This document shows, piece by piece, positions 44,805 to 55,447 of a stretch of 64,000 bases of DNA. Each line of letters begins with the position of its first letter. Within the stretch, counting starts at the first letter, position 1. Origin of the DNA: Desulfomonile tiedjei DSM 6799 (GTDB lineage Bacteria > Desulfobacterota > Desulfomonilia > Desulfomonilales > Desulfomonilaceae). Below the pieces are notes generated by a model, which saw only the letters and a list, made by a program, of their open reading frames with translations, was not told the DNA's origin and did not search any database. The position numbers and the translations under genes were made by a program. The stretch lies in the NCBI RefSeq assembly GCF_000266945.1, contig NC_018025.1, forward strand, positions 3,786,001 through 3,850,000, given 5' to 3'.

Positions 44805-45038
44805 GCAGTTCAACCAATTGAAGGTTTTGAACTTTTCCGGTTATTTTGCTCTTGAACTCGATCGGATCTCGAATGAAGGTTGGCCTAAGAACCAACTTAC
44901 GAAACCGAGTTTGCACTCTCATCATCCGGGATGAAGTGTCGTGCCTGAAACCCGAACAATCATAGTACTGCTTTGACTTTGGTCATCTCTCCGGCTATGG
45001 TCAGTGGTCTTAATAGTGGAGAGCCCCGGAGTACTCGT

Positions 45039-48000
45039 ATGGTCATGGAAATGGAAACACGGACAGAGACTAAAATCCTGATTGCCGAAGACGAGGCTAT
45101 CGTCGGAGAAGATCTTGCACGGATTTTGCGGGAGTTCGGCTATCAAATCGTGGGCATAGCTTCTAAAGGTGAAGAGGCTGTTCGAATGGCGGACGAGTTG
45201 AAGCCGGCTCTTATTCTCATGGATATAAAGTTGGCAGGATATATGGACGGTATTCAAGCCGCAGAACAGATCCGTGTCGAATTGGATATTCCCGTTATTT
45301 TCGTTACGGCTTATGAAGAAGAAGATGTGTTATCCCGAGCAAAGCGGGCCCAACCATATGGTTATCTCACGAAACCTTTCTCGAATCACATACTGAAGAT
45401 CACCATAGACACCGCTCTACTCAGACATGCTGCAGACAAACGACTCAGGGAAAGCGAGGAGCGTTTCTCCAAGTCCTTCGAAAATAATCCGGCATTTCTC
45501 GCGATTGTGCAGATGAGTAATTGGGAAATGTTGGAAGTCAATGACGCATGGACAAAAGTGACCGGCTATACTCGTGAAGAAGCGATCGGCCGGACCCCCG
45601 TACAGTTGGGCATATACGATGATGAGACGTATCGCGAGATAATGGCGGAAGCAAGAGCCAAGGGCTCGGTCCGAAATGCAGAGATAGTATCAAAGAATCG
45701 GAACGGCGAAGATCGAGTGCTTCTGGTCTCACGCGAAGTCATAAGAATCAAGGATGAACCATATCTGCTTGCAATGGGAGTAGACATCACCGACCGTAAA
45801 CGGGCTGAGGAAACGATAAAGCAAAGTGAAAAGCGCTATCGCTCCTTATTCGAAAACATACTTGAGGGATATGTTTTCTGCCAGATGATTTTTGATGGAG
45901 ATTCGCCGGTTGATTTTGTTTTTCTTGAGGCGAATCCGGCATTCGAGAAATTGACCTGTTTGAAGAATGTTGTGGGGAAAAGAGCCAGCGAAGTGATGTC
46001 GGGACTGAAACAAAAAGATCTCAAATTAATCGAAATATGCGGAAGAGTCGCTTTGACCGGAAAACCGGAGAAGCACGAACTGTATGTGCATAGCCTGTCA
46101 TCATGGTTTTCCGCTTCTCTGTATAGCCCCCAAAAAGGCTATTTTGTCTCCGTGTTTGATAATATTACGGAGCGCAAGCATGCTGAAAATGCGCTGTCGA
46201 AGAGCGAGCAGTTTCTCCGTCAAACCGAGCAGATTGCTCGCGTAGGAGGATGGATTGCCAATCCTCTGACAAATGCCTTCCATTGGACAGATGGGTTTCG
46301 ACGAATCATAGAAGCCCCCTTCGGCTATCAACCGGATCTGGAAGAGGGATTGAAGTTCTTCACGCCTCCTTACATTCCCATTATCAAGAAGTTGTTGATT
46401 CACACGTTAGAGAGCGGGAATCCCCAGGAAATGGAAGCGGAGGCGATCACGGCCAGTGGCAGGCACTTGTGGACTGAAATCAAATTTCTCATGCGTGTTG
46501 ACGAATCCGGCGGCCCCCAAGTATTGGGAACTATACAGGATATCACCGAACGTAAGCAGGTTGAAAAGGACCGCACTCGATTGGTAACTGCTATAGAACA
46601 AGCTGCAGAGACGGTGCTCATAACGGATACGGACGGAACTGTCGTGTACGTAAATCCTGCATTCGAACGAGTGACCGGCTACAGTCGTGACGAAGTGCTT
46701 GGCCTAAATCCCCGGATTCTCAAGAGCGGTCATCAAGACGTCGCATTCTACAAGCGTTTATGGGAGACTATTGCAAATGGAAAGACTTGGAACGGCTTTC
46801 TGATCGATAGAAGGAAAGATGGCACGATTGTCCACACGGAAGCGACAATCTCTCCCGTGAAAGACATGTCGGGCAATATTGTCAATTTTGTTGCCGTACA
46901 ACGTGATGTGACCGAAGAGTTAAAACTCCAAAGGCAGCTTGCTCAGGCTCAGAAGATGGAGGCAGTTGGAGTCCTGGCCGGTGGAATCGCACACGACTTC
47001 AATAACCTGCTACAGGTGACATTGGGTTTTTCCGAAATCCTGCTCGAGGAAAAGAAAGAGACAGATCCGGAATACCGGGATCTGCAGAAAATATTTCAGG
47101 CAGCTACGAGCGGAGCGGAACTTGTTCGACAACTGCTCACTTTCAGTCGAAAGGTCGAACCGAAAACTGTTCCGCTTGATCTGACTGAACCGATAATGCA
47201 GATAAAAAAGTTCTTAAATCGGACCATCCCCAAGATGATCGACATTCGCATTAATGTGAGTGGCGATCTTGCAGAAGTCGATGCAGACCCAACTCAAATT
47301 GAACAGATTCTCATGAACTTGGCAGTAAACGCTCGCGATGCCATGCCCGAGGGAGGAACCCTTACGATAACTGCCAGGAATGAGACGCTTGATTCAGAAT
47401 GCGTCAAATGTCACCCTGGGGTCAGTCCGGGCGATTACGTGTTGTTGGCAATCACCGATACCGGAACAGGCATGGATACTGGCATTGTCGAACATATATT
47501 CGAGCCGTTTTTCACCACAAAGGAAATAGGCAGAGGCACCGGTTTGGGACTTGCCATGGTATACGGGATTGTTAAACAGCATGGCGGACATATCACGTGT
47601 CAGAGTGATGTGGCCCAAGGAACCACATTCAAGATCTACCTGCCCGCAATTAGACGTAAAACGGAGCCTGTAACAGAATCATCAGAGGAAATGCCCGCTC
47701 ATGGAACTGAAACCGTGTTGCTGGTCGATGATGAAGAATCTGTTCGAGAACTGGGCACACGGATTCTCGCACGGAGTGGTTACACGGTGCTGACCGCAAC
47801 CAATGGTGTAGAAGCTTTGGACCTTTACACCAGGGAAAAGGATGACATTACTCTCGTGATTTTGGATCTCATCATGCCCATCCTGGGAGGCAAAGATTGT
47901 CTCAAGAGAATCCTTCAGATTAATCCTCAGGCGAGAATGCTCATTGCCAGCGGCTATTCGGGCGACATTTCGATCAAGGAATGCTTGGATTTGGGTGCCA

Positions 48001-48074
48001 GGGGATTCGTTTCCAAGCCTTTCAGATACAAGGAATTGCTGAGACAGGTGCGCAAGACTCTGGATGGGAGTTGA
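45039..48074 (+). CDS. Hybrid sensor histidine kinase: receiver - multiple PAS - HisKA/HATPase - receiver
   Basis: Starting at ATG 45039 (GGAG 7 nt upstream) this is 1011 residues. An N-terminal receiver (ILIAEDEAIVGEDLARIL, phospho-Asp about 62 in ILMDIKLAG, Lys in YLTKPFS) is followed by four PAS-like units (about 130-620). The H-box is GGIAHDFNNLLQ (His about 652), the N-box is NLAVNARDAMPEGG, the G-boxes are DTGTGMD and GTGLGLAMVYG, and a C-terminal receiver ends it (LVILDLIMPILGGKD). No membrane segment is evident, so it is cytosolic. It probably feeds a phosphorelay rather than a dedicated adjacent response regulator. The C-terminal half closely resembles 58935-63893. Confidence 0.9.
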   Translation: MVMEMETRTETKILIAEDEAIVGEDLARILREFGYQIVGIASKGEEAVRMADELKPALILMDIKLAGYMDGIQAAEQIRVELDIPVIFVTAYEEEDVLSRAKRAQPYGYLTKPFSNHILKITIDTALLRHAADKRLRESEERFSKSFENNPAFLAIVQMSNWEMLEVNDAWTKVTGYTREEAIGRTPVQLGIYDDETYREIMAEARAKGSVRNAEIVSKNRNGEDRVLLVSREVIRIKDEPYLLAMGVDITDRKRAEETIKQSEKRYRSLFENILEGYVFCQMIFDGDSPVDFVFLEANPAFEKLTCLKNVVGKRASEVMSGLKQKDLKLIEICGRVALTGKPEKHELYVHSLSSWFSASLYSPQKGYFVSVFDNITERKHAENALSKSEQFLRQTEQIARVGGWIANPLTNAFHWTDGFRRIIEAPFGYQPDLEEGLKFFTPPYIPIIKKLLIHTLESGNPQEMEAEAITASGRHLWTEIKFLMRVDESGGPQVLGTIQDITERKQVEKDRTRLVTAIEQAAETVLITDTDGTVVYVNPAFERVTGYSRDEVLGLNPRILKSGHQDVAFYKRLWETIANGKTWNGFLIDRRKDGTIVHTEATISPVKDMSGNIVNFVAVQRDVTEELKLQRQLAQAQKMEAVGVLAGGIAHDFNNLLQVTLGFSEILLEEKKETDPEYRDLQKIFQAATSGAELVRQLLTFSRKVEPKTVPLDLTEPIMQIKKFLNRTIPKMIDIRINVSGDLAEVDADPTQIEQILMNLAVNARDAMPEGGTLTITARNETLDSECVKCHPGVSPGDYVLLAITDTGTGMDTGIVEHIFEPFFTTKEIGRGTGLGLAMVYGIVKQHGGHITCQSDVAQGTTFKIYLPAIRRKTEPVTESSEEMPAHGTETVLLVDDEESVRELGTRILARSGYTVLTATNGVEALDLYTREKDDITLVILDLIMPILGGKDCLKRILQINPQARMLIASGYSGDISIKECLDLGARGFVSKPFRYKELLRQVRKTLDGS

Positions 48075-48119
48075 TACTCGCCTCGTTGAGGAATGCTGAC
48101 ATCTTTCTCGTTTCTTCGA

Positions 48120-49670
48120 TCAGCTTGTCCCTTCACCTCTCTGGTAATCGTGTGGATTGAGACCGAATTTGCGTAGACGGTACTGCAGGGTGGAACGGGG
48201 CATCCCCAGGAGCCGAGCAGCACCGTGCGGGCCGCCCAGAACACCCTTGCACTTGATCAGAGCACGCTCGATGTGGGTACGTTCCGCATCTGCCAACGTG
48301 CTCACCGGGATCTGTTGCTCGGTTTGGAACGTGCTCAGTATTTTGTCGATATCAGCCTCTGAGATGCGCATCCCGGGACGAAGAATGACCAGGCGTATGA
48401 CGAGATTCTTCAACTCCCGAACGTTTCCCGGCCAATGGTAATGAATAAGCTTTTCAAGAGCCAGATCGGAGTACTCCGGGGCAGGTCGGTTCATTTGCTT
48501 TGCCTGGAGTTTGGTGAGGCGTTCAACAAGCAGAGCGATGTCCTCGGGCCGATCTTTTAACCGCGGAGTATGAATGGTCACCATATTCAAACGATAATAG
48601 AGGTCCCGCCTGAACGATCCGTTCCGCATAGAATTCTCGAGATCCTGATTGGTCGCGGCAATGATCCGTATGTTCACCTTAATGGCACGGCTCTCCCCTA
48701 CCCGCTCGAACTCGCCATCCTGAATCACCTGCAGCAACTTCGCCTGTAAATTCGCGGGTAGATCGCCCACTTCGTCAAGGAAAACGGTACCGCCGTTACC
48801 CATCTCGAACCGTCCCACTCGCTGGACGTGAGCACCTGTAAATGCCCCTTTGCCATGACCGAAAAGCTCGCTTTCAATCAATGACTCAGTCAAAGCAGGA
48901 CAGTTGATCTTAACGAAGAGATGATCGCGACGGGAGCTCAAGTTATGGACAGTCCGGGCCAGATAGTCTTTTCCTGTACCGGTTTCACCCGTGATCAGCA
49001 CAGAGGCATCGGTGTCCGCGACCAATTCGATTTGGCTCATGATTTCGGCCATTGCAGGAGATGCATAGAAAAAGTGATCTCGATGATATGCATCATTGCC
49101 GTTGACCATGAGAAATCGCTTCTGGCGCTCCAGATTTTCATTCACCTTTGCCAGGGCTACATAATTGAGCATGTTATCAACGGCTATGGCCACCTGATTC
49201 GACACATCGGTCAAGACTTCCACCAGATCGTGCATGTCCTCAGGTCTTTTCCGGAAGGAAAAATGGACGCTTCCGAGAATGCGATTGCGCACCATAAGCG
49301 GAAAAGCCATGGTCGCCGTGAGTCCGGAATCAAGCATTGAGATCACTGAAGGCAAGTCTTCGTAGCGATTCAGATCCTCGATAATCACCGGACTTTTCGA
49401 GGTTATCACCATTTGGGCAACGGAACCCTTCGCCAGAGGACGACTTTCTTTACTGGAAATCCCCTCGGGAGCGATTCCGTCCGCTGCTGCGAAGTAGCTG
49501 AGGGACTCGGTCTCAGGATCGTACAGATTGATGCTCAGCCGATCGTACCGAAAATGCTTGTGGATCTCAGTAGCCAGAGCCTGGAAGAGTTTCACTCGAG
49601 AAGTCTGCGTAATGATGGCATTGTTGATGGAAAGCAATATGCGATATCGTGTTTCGAGATTCCAATGCAT
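48120..49670 (-). CDS. GAF-domain sigma-54-dependent activator (FhlA-like)
   Basis: The protein is 516 residues. A GAF domain (about 15-165) precedes an AAA+ core with Walker A GETGTGKD, GAFTGA, Walker B GTVFLDEVGD, and R-finger region LKDRPEDIA. The C-terminal Fis-type HTH is GGPHGAARLLGMPRSTLQYRLRK. ATG 49670 has GAGG 6 nt upstream; an earlier TTG at 49721 falls inside a palindrome. It is divergent from larA-suyAB and faces a -24/-12 promoter at 49931, so it very likely activates that operon. The 3' end is tail-to-tail with the hybrid kinase. Confidence 0.92.
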   Translation of the reverse strand: MHWNLETRYRILLSINNAIITQTSRVKLFQALATEIHKHFRYDRLSINLYDPETESLSYFAAADGIAPEGISSKESRPLAKGSVAQMVITSKSPVIIEDLNRYEDLPSVISMLDSGLTATMAFPLMVRNRILGSVHFSFRKRPEDMHDLVEVLTDVSNQVAIAVDNMLNYVALAKVNENLERQKRFLMVNGNDAYHRDHFFYASPAMAEIMSQIELVADTDASVLITGETGTGKDYLARTVHNLSSRRDHLFVKINCPALTESLIESELFGHGKGAFTGAHVQRVGRFEMGNGGTVFLDEVGDLPANLQAKLLQVIQDGEFERVGESRAIKVNIRIIAATNQDLENSMRNGSFRRDLYYRLNMVTIHTPRLKDRPEDIALLVERLTKLQAKQMNRPAPEYSDLALEKLIHYHWPGNVRELKNLVIRLVILRPGMRISEADIDKILSTFQTEQQIPVSTLADAERTHIERALIKCKGVLGGPHGAARLLGMPRSTLQYRLRKFGLNPHDYQRGEGTS

Positions 49671-49714
49671 CGATCGCCTCGTAGGATACTTGCGCTCCAG
49701 GTTCCCTCTTTGTT

Positions 49715-49858
49715 TGCCCAACTTTGGGCAGCAGAGGTTTACACGTGTCCCTCGATCCCAGAGCTTGTTCAGGGCGTTTTCCGGATATTTCTAAAGCATA
49801 GCAGAGGCGAGAGGAAAGGCAAGACCAATCTTCGGCATTTTCCGCCCAATATTCGGCT
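49715..49858. promoter_or_regulatory. Three related palindromes, candidate enhancer sites for the GAF activator
   Basis: TGCCCAA-CT-TTGGGCA (49715-49730, perfect), AGACCAA-TC-TTCGGCA (49822-49837) and CGCCCAA-TA-TTCGGCT (49843-49858) share a YGCCCAA-N2-TTSGGCA pattern. They lie about 75-220 bp upstream of the sigma-54 promoter at 49931, the usual place for upstream activator sites. The first also sits just upstream of the activator's own start, so it may autoregulate. Confidence 0.55.
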
Positions 49859-49930
49859 CGACTGCGCCATGTAAAACCGAACCACACAGACTATCTCATA
49901 TTATTCCGGACTCTTACACACACAATAACA

Positions 49931-49948
49931 TCAGGCACGATCTTTGCC
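49931..49948 (+). promoter_or_regulatory. Sigma-54 (-24/-12) promoter
   Basis: TCAGGCACGATCTTTGCC matches the TGGCACG-N4-TTGC consensus, with GG and GC separated by 10 nt. It is about 70 bp upstream of the LarA-family gene and next to a divergent sigma-54 activator gene. Confidence 0.75.
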
Positions 49949-50016
49949 TTATGAATGGAGCATCGCCCGTCCATGACGCGGCGTTCCATTAGTTTCCCTG
50001 TACGTCGATAAGAACA

Positions 50017-51282
50017 ATGCACGTTGTACTCAAATACGGTGAGGCAGAGCGCCGATTAGAGATTCCCGAGAAAGCGGATGTGACTATTCTGCGACCCGCC
50101 ACCCTTCCACCGGTAAAAGATCTGAAAATTGCTCTGGAGGAAGCCCTCGCCCACCCGCTTGACAACCCCTCGTTCCAGGAAACCATTCGCACGATTGCTC
50201 CCAAGACCGTCGCCATAGCTGTTCCGGACGAAACCCGACCGTCACCGCTCGGAGTGATCTTGCCTGTGCTTCTCAAGCAAATCGAAAGCATTGCCCCACA
50301 TCTGGATGCTTCGGCAATCAGCATAATCGTTGGAGGCGGTTTGCATCAGCCTATGGCTGACCATGCATTGCGCCGCATCATTCCTCCGACCGTAGCCGCG
50401 CGATGCACGATTGTTGCACACGATGCCATCAATTCGCGCATGGCCGATCTGGGTCTCACCAGCCGGGGCACGCCGGTTCTTGTTAATGCCCGATTTGCAG
50501 AGGCAGACCTGAAAATCGTCGTCGGCCAGATAGATCCACATCAATTTGTAGGGTTCACCGGAGGTTCCAAGGGTGCGGTCATCGGTCTTGCTGCAGCAAA
50601 AACCATTGAACACAATCACGGCCTTATGTTCGATTCCCGCGCCCAGGTCGGCCGACTGTCAGACAATCCTGTCCGAGAGGACCTGAACGAAGCAGGACGA
50701 ATGGTGGGCATTCACCTGGTGGTGAATCTCGTCTTGGATTCCGACAAGCAACCGGTGAGTGCTTTGGCAGGCCATCCAGTATCCGTGCTTACCGCGGGAG
50801 CCGAGGTTTGTCGTTCGGTATACGGCGTGAAGATATCAGGCAAATTCGATGTGGTAGTCGCTTCCTGCGGCGGGCATCCCAGGGACATTTGTCTCTACCA
50901 GGCGCAGAAAGGACTAAACCTCGCGTCTCAGACGCTTAAGCACGGTGGAAAGATTCTCCTGCTTGCAGCGTGTCCCCAGGGAGTAGGCGATGACGTGTAC
51001 TACGAGTACGTGAGCCGATTCCGGACACCCCAGGAGGTACTGGAGCACTTCCGCAGTCTCGGATTCAAAATGGGAGCACACAAAGCTTATCTGTTCGGCC
51101 GCACACTCGACAACTTCGATGTGGCAATCGCGTCTGAACTCGATACGGCTATTCTCGACCGGTGCCTCCTGCGTTCCGCCGAGCCGGAAGAACAGATCCG
51201 ACGCTGGATTGAAGAGTTTGAAGGAACGCCGCGGGTTGCGGTTGTTCCGAATGCCAACACTACTTTTTTCGTCGCGGAGTGA
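50017..51282 (+). CDS. LarA-family nickel-pincer 2-hydroxyacid racemase/epimerase
   Basis: The 421-residue protein shows the LarA catalytic residues at nearly the same numbering as lactate racemase: His110 (GGGLHQPM), His175 and Lys185 (GQIDPHQFVGFTGGSKGA). Family members racemise lactate, malate, phenyllactate and other 2-hydroxyacids using the nickel-pincer nucleotide cofactor; its biosynthesis genes are not in this window. Being upstream of SuyAB-like genes, it may interconvert sulfolactate enantiomers. That is inference. The start ATG 50017 has a weak ribosome site. Confidence 0.82.
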   Translation: MHVVLKYGEAERRLEIPEKADVTILRPATLPPVKDLKIALEEALAHPLDNPSFQETIRTIAPKTVAIAVPDETRPSPLGVILPVLLKQIESIAPHLDASAISIIVGGGLHQPMADHALRRIIPPTVAARCTIVAHDAINSRMADLGLTSRGTPVLVNARFAEADLKIVVGQIDPHQFVGFTGGSKGAVIGLAAAKTIEHNHGLMFDSRAQVGRLSDNPVREDLNEAGRMVGIHLVVNLVLDSDKQPVSALAGHPVSVLTAGAEVCRSVYGVKISGKFDVVVASCGGHPRDICLYQAQKGLNLASQTLKHGGKILLLAACPQGVGDDVYYEYVSRFRTPQEVLEHFRSLGFKMGAHKAYLFGRTLDNFDVAIASELDTAILDRCLLRSAEPEEQIRRWIEEFEGTPRVAVVPNANTTFFVAE

Positions 51283-51348
51283 CATAAGTCCAGACTCCGC
51301 AGACCAGCCGAGAGTTTTTCCCGGCACAGCATTTGGAGAGGAGAGAAC

Positions 51349-51627
51349 ATGATTCAGTTTCTGGTTCATGAGAAAGCGGACAATGTGGGTGTGGCCACGG
51401 TTGATATCAAAGCCGGGGAAACCGCAAAAGGGTTGTTCATGGACACTCAGACAGAAATCGATATGAAGGTTTTGAGCGACATCCCACTCGGTCACAAAAT
51501 AGCCCTGGTGGATTTCAAGACCGGCGACACTGTCATCAAGTACGGGCACGATATAGGGCAAATTGTATCTGACACGACAACCGGAGCCCATGTGCACATT
51601 CACAATCTGAAAACAAAGAGGTGGTAA
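51349..51627 (+). CDS. suyA: SuyA-like sulfo-lyase small subunit (SAF domain)
   Basis: The 92-residue SAF/UxaA N-terminal domain protein contains HEKADNVGVATVDIKAGE, IPLGHKIALVDFKTGD and KYGHDIGQIVSD. In altronate dehydratase this domain is fused to the large domain; as a separate gene next to a 390-residue UxaA-like protein it matches (R)-sulfolactate sulfo-lyase (SuyAB). GGAGAGGAGAG precedes the ATG. Only 3 nt separate its stop from the next start. Confidence 0.65.
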   Translation: MIQFLVHEKADNVGVATVDIKAGETAKGLFMDTQTEIDMKVLSDIPLGHKIALVDFKTGDTVIKYGHDIGQIVSDTTTGAHVHIHNLKTKRW

Positions 51628-51630
51628 CAA

Positions 51631-52794
51631 ATGAATATACCAAAGATTGTCGGTTATCGTCGTGAAAACGGAAGGGTCGGAGTTCGGAATCATGTAATTA
51701 TTCTGCCTCTTGATGATTTGTCCAATGCCGCATGCGAAGCAGTAGCTAACAATATAAAGGGAACACTGGCTCTGCCTCACGCTTATGGACGTCTACAATT
51801 CGGTGAAGACCTCGAGCTGTTCTTCCGGACCATAATCGGCACGGGCGCAAATCCGAACATTGCCGCAGCAGTGGTGATCGGCATCGAACCGGAATGGACA
51901 CAGAAGATTGTGGATGGTATAGCTCTGACAGGAAAACCGGTGCAGGGCTTCTCCATCGAGCGCAGCGGGGATATCGCTACTATCGCAGAAGCATCCCGTG
52001 CTGCCAAGCAATATGTACAGTGGGCTTCGGAACTTCAGAGGACCGAGTGCACCCTGGACGAGTTGTATGTCTCGGTCAAGTGTGGTGAGTCCGACACGAC
52101 TTCGGGTCTGGCATCCAATCCCACGGTGGGGAACGCCATCGATAAGCTGGTGAACATGGGAGCAACGACCTGCTTCGGCGAGACTTCCGAGATCACGGGA
52201 GCCGAACTGGTGTGCAAAGAACGGGCCGCAACACCCGAGATCGGCGAAGAATTCATGCGTGTCTGGAACGCGTATAATGACACTATTGTGAAGTTCAAGA
52301 CCGACGACCTTTCCGGCTCTCAACCAACAAAGGGCAATATTCGAGGCGGCCTGACCACGATAGAAGAAAAAGCTTTTGGAAATCTCCAAAAGATTGGCAA
52401 AACTTCGCGATATCTCGGGGTTCTCAAACCAGCCGAGGCTCCCAAAGGCAAAGGCCTCTGGTACATGGATACTTCTTCCGCTGCCGCGGAGGCGGTCACC
52501 TTGTGGGCTGCTTCAGGCGCTGTAGTCCACTTGTTCCCGACAGGTCAGGGGAATATCATCGGCAATCCCATACTGCCGGTGATCAAGTTATCGGCCAATC
52601 CTTTAACGTGCCGGACGATGTCCGAGCATATCGATCTCGACGTGTCCGCTATTCTGCGGGGAGAGATAACTCTCGATCAAGCCGGCGACAAGTTGCTTGA
52701 AATGATCGTTCGCACGGCTAATGGTCGCTTAACCGCTGCCGAAGCGCTTGGTCATCGCGAATTTGTCTTGACCAAGCTCTACGTTAGCGCATAA
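51631..52794 (+). CDS. suyB: SuyB-like sulfo-lyase large subunit (UxaA family)
   Basis: The protein has 387 residues, with the UxaA-family start [19 protein letters not shown] followed by [31 protein letters not shown], and the Cys/Glu motifs [15 protein letters not shown] and [12 protein letters not shown]. Its size (about 42 kDa) and split organisation match SuyB, which eliminates sulfite from sulfolactate to give pyruvate. Other hydroxyacid dehydratases of the family remain possible. Sulfite released would feed sulfite respiration. This subunit likely binds a metal. Confidence 0.65.
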   Translation: MNIPKIVGYRRENGRVGVRNHVIILPLDDLSNAACEAVANNIKGTLALPHAYGRLQFGEDLELFFRTIIGTGANPNIAAAVVIGIEPEWTQKIVDGIALTGKPVQGFSIERSGDIATIAEASRAAKQYVQWASELQRTECTLDELYVSVKCGESDTTSGLASNPTVGNAIDKLVNMGATTCFGETSEITGAELVCKERAATPEIGEEFMRVWNAYNDTIVKFKTDDLSGSQPTKGNIRGGLTTIEEKAFGNLQKIGKTSRYLGVLKPAEAPKGKGLWYMDTSSAAAEAVTLWAASGAVVHLFPTGQGNIIGNPILPVIKLSANPLTCRTMSEHIDLDVSAILRGEITLDQAGDKLLEMIVRTANGRLTAAEALGHREFVLTKLYVSA

Positions 52795-53156
52795 AAAGTA
52801 TTGACGTGACAAAAACGCGGGTAAGACAAGAAGGGCTAACCTGAAAAAGCCCGGAGTCGTTTCGGACTAAATATCGTCGAAGCAGACGAGTTAAGCGATC
52901 CCATGAGAACGGGTTTCTTCCGGCACGGTTCATCTGCTTGAATCGTTGCTCGGATGATATCTCATAGGGCAAAGACACTCCTTCGCTACTGAATGGCGGA
53001 GTGCGTCCTGCGATCGATCCCGGATATGGGATTGGAAATATCACGGTATTCCTGAACCGACCAGGTAGCCTGAACCGGTAAACCCTTGTTCACTCTTGTA
53101 TGTTCGTCCGATACCGATTCGCAATGAAAGAGGTGAGACCGGGGAACCCTCATATG

Positions 53157-53243
53157 ATACCAATTTGATTTCAAAGTTGAACGCCCCCTCTAATCCATTT
53201 TCATTGAAAGGGGAATGGAGGGATTTTGAAAGCAAATCAGTAT
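53157..53243. repeat. MITE-like element with ATAC..GTAT ends
   Basis: ATACCAATTTGATTTCAAAG at the left is inverted at the right (TTTTGAAAGCAAATCAGTAT), and the centre has an imperfect ATCCATTTTC/GGGAATGGA pairing. The right part resembles 6301-6333. It lies in the 642-bp gap between suyB and tctB, which has no convincing gene. Confidence 0.45.
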
Positions 53244-53279
53244 AATACCCATTTCGCCAACGATTTAGTAAAACCGGGA

Positions 53280-53339
53280 GGTCCGGCGGAGACACCGGAC
53301 CCTACTATCAGCCGGTAGTGGTCGGCCTCCGTGCCGACC
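53280..53339. repeat. Run of hairpins before tctB
   Basis: GGTCCGG-CGGAGACA-CCGGACC (53280-53301) and GGTCGG-CCTCCGTG-CCGACC (53320-53339) flank a CTAC..GTAG stem. Similar GC-rich palindromes occur in repeat R3. They may attenuate read-through from the suyAB unit into tctBAC. Confidence 0.4.
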
Positions 53340-53436
53340 AACATTCGATTCATAAAAGCGAAATGGAACAAGAAGGTGTTCCCCGCAACTCTAGCTGCTT
53401 TGAAAGCGGATTGATATCAGAGCACAGAGAGATCCC

Positions 53437-53904
53437 ATGGCAAGGACACAAAGCTCATATGACCGGATTGCTTCGATCTTTTTCATTGGCGTAGGTTTAT
53501 TCTTCACTCTGTATGCTCGCCGGGTAGACATTGGGAATTGGAATGAGCCCGGTCCTGGATTCCTGCCTTTCTGGGCAGGAATTACGTTAACCATCATGGC
53601 CGTCGCGCTTTTTATCGGCAGTCTACGGAGCACCGGAGTCAAACTTCCTCCATTTTTTCCTCAAGCCGATTCGTGGAAACGTGTGGCGGCAACCTCCCTG
53701 GCGATGATCGTCTACGCTCTGATTCTGAATTTCGTGGGCTTCACCATAGCTACTTTTGTCTTCGTGGGGTTCCTGGCGAAATGCATATTTCCCCAGACCT
53801 GGATGCGAACCGTCATCGTTGCAGGCCTCAGTGCTCTTGGAGCACGATTCCTTTTTATCGATCTCTTGAAGACTCAGCTTCCGCTCGGATTTCTCGGATT
53901 TTAG
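53437..53904 (+). CDS. tctB: Tripartite tricarboxylate transporter, TctB-family subunit
   Basis: The 155-residue membrane protein has four hydrophobic helices and the EPGPGFLPFWAGITLTIM motif found in TctB proteins. It is 7 bp upstream of tctA. It is the small permease of a TTT system for carboxylate uptake. Confidence 0.88.
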   Translation: MARTQSSYDRIASIFFIGVGLFFTLYARRVDIGNWNEPGPGFLPFWAGITLTIMAVALFIGSLRSTGVKLPPFFPQADSWKRVAATSLAMIVYALILNFVGFTIATFVFVGFLAKCIFPQTWMRTVIVAGLSALGARFLFIDLLKTQLPLGFLGF

Positions 53905-53911
53905 GTGCACC

Positions 53912-55429
53912 ATGGATTTGCTCAATCATATGGCTCTGGGAGCGCAGGTAGTCTTCACCCCCATGAACCTGCTTCTCTGTTTTCTCGGAGTGCTTCTCGG
54001 GACTCTCGTTGGAGTGCTTCCAGGACTCGGACCTACCGCAGCAATAGCATTGCTTTTACCGAATACGTTCCATCTTTCCCCTGTAGGCGCCATTATCATG
54101 TTGGCAGGCATTTACTATGGTGCAATGTACGGGGGATCGACTACATCGATTCTCGTCAACATTCCCGGAGAAGCAGCCTCGGTAATCACCACTTTGGATG
54201 GGTACCAGATGGCCTTGAAGGGTCGCGCCGGACCTGCACTGGGGATAGCTGCATTCGGATCCTTTATTGCCGGGACCGTTTCCGTTCTCGGGCTCATGCT
54301 GGTTGCTCCACCACTGGCTCAATTTGCCCTTGCTTTCGGCCCTCCCGAATATTTCTCCTTGATGCTTATGGGGATTTTGATCCTGATCTACCTGGCATCA
54401 GGTTCCATTCTCAAGGCGCTGATGATGGCAGTCCTGGGATTGTTGATCAGCACGATCGGAATGGACTCCATTTCCGGTACACAGCGCCTCACCTTCGGAA
54501 TGGTGGAACTGAGCGACGGTGTGGGGCTGATCCCCGTCATCATGGGTTTGTTCGGTGTCGCGGAAGTGTTTTCCAACGTCGAGCAAGTGATGAAGCAAGA
54601 GATAGTCACTTCCAAGATAAGGGATCTTCTCCCTTCGTTGCGAGACTGGAAAGATTCCTTTCGGCCCGTAATCCGGGGCTCCTTTCTCGGTTTCTTCTTG
54701 GGGCTTCTCCCCGGACCCGCGCCAGTAATTTCTGCCTTCAGCTCGTATGCCCTCGAGAAGAAACTTTCCAAACATCCTGAGAAATTCGGAACCGGTGTCA
54801 TCGAGGGGGTTGCCGGACCCGAGGCAGCGAACAACGCTGCAACAGGAGGCGCTTTCATACCGCTGTTTACCCTGGGCATTCCGGCTAACTCCGTGATCGC
54901 AATACTTTTGGGTGCTTTCATGATTCATGGGATTCAGCCCGGGCCGCTGCTCATTTCTCAGCATCCTCAGATCTTCTGGGGAACGGTCATCAGCATGTAT
55001 GTGGGCAATGTGATGCTCGTCATACTTAACCTGCCGTTAATCGGTTTATGGGTAAAACTGCTACGAGTTCCCTATCCCGTACTCTTTCCTCTCATTCTCG
55101 TCTTTTGCGTAGTGGGCGTATACAGCCTGAATTACAGCCTGGTGGAAGTGGGCCTGATGATCGGGTTCGGCATACTGGGCTATGTCGGCAGAAAATTCCG
55201 GCTTGAGATGGCTCCGCTGGTCCTGGCTTTGGTCATCGGTCCCATGATGGAACAGAATCTACGGCTGTCGCTGGTGATCTCCCAGGGCAGCCCCTGGATC
55301 TTCCTAGAACATCCCATTTCTGCAGCATTCCTGGGCTTATCTCTGTTCTTACTTATTTCACCTCTGATCCCATGGATTGGAGGCAAACGCAAGAAGCTAC
55401 AAGAGAAGGTGGAAGGAGAGGAAGTCTAA
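53912..55429 (+). CDS. tctA: Tripartite tricarboxylate transporter, TctA-family subunit
   Basis: The 505-residue, about 12-helix permease has the TctA signatures [59 protein letters not shown] and [20 protein letters not shown]. It works with TctB and TctC. The SuyAB context suggests a sulfolactate or similar C3 acid substrate, as for SlcHFG-type transporters. Confidence 0.93.
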   Translation: MDLLNHMALGAQVVFTPMNLLLCFLGVLLGTLVGVLPGLGPTAAIALLLPNTFHLSPVGAIIMLAGIYYGAMYGGSTTSILVNIPGEAASVITTLDGYQMALKGRAGPALGIAAFGSFIAGTVSVLGLMLVAPPLAQFALAFGPPEYFSLMLMGILILIYLASGSILKALMMAVLGLLISTIGMDSISGTQRLTFGMVELSDGVGLIPVIMGLFGVAEVFSNVEQVMKQEIVTSKIRDLLPSLRDWKDSFRPVIRGSFLGFFLGLLPGPAPVISAFSSYALEKKLSKHPEKFGTGVIEGVAGPEAANNAATGGAFIPLFTLGIPANSVIAILLGAFMIHGIQPGPLLISQHPQIFWGTVISMYVGNVMLVILNLPLIGLWVKLLRVPYPVLFPLILVFCVVGVYSLNYSLVEVGLMIGFGILGYVGRKFRLEMAPLVLALVIGPMMEQNLRLSLVISQGSPWIFLEHPISAAFLGLSLFLLISPLIPWIGGKRKKLQEKVEGEEV

Positions 55430-55447
55430 CCAAGAAAGGACCGAAAA

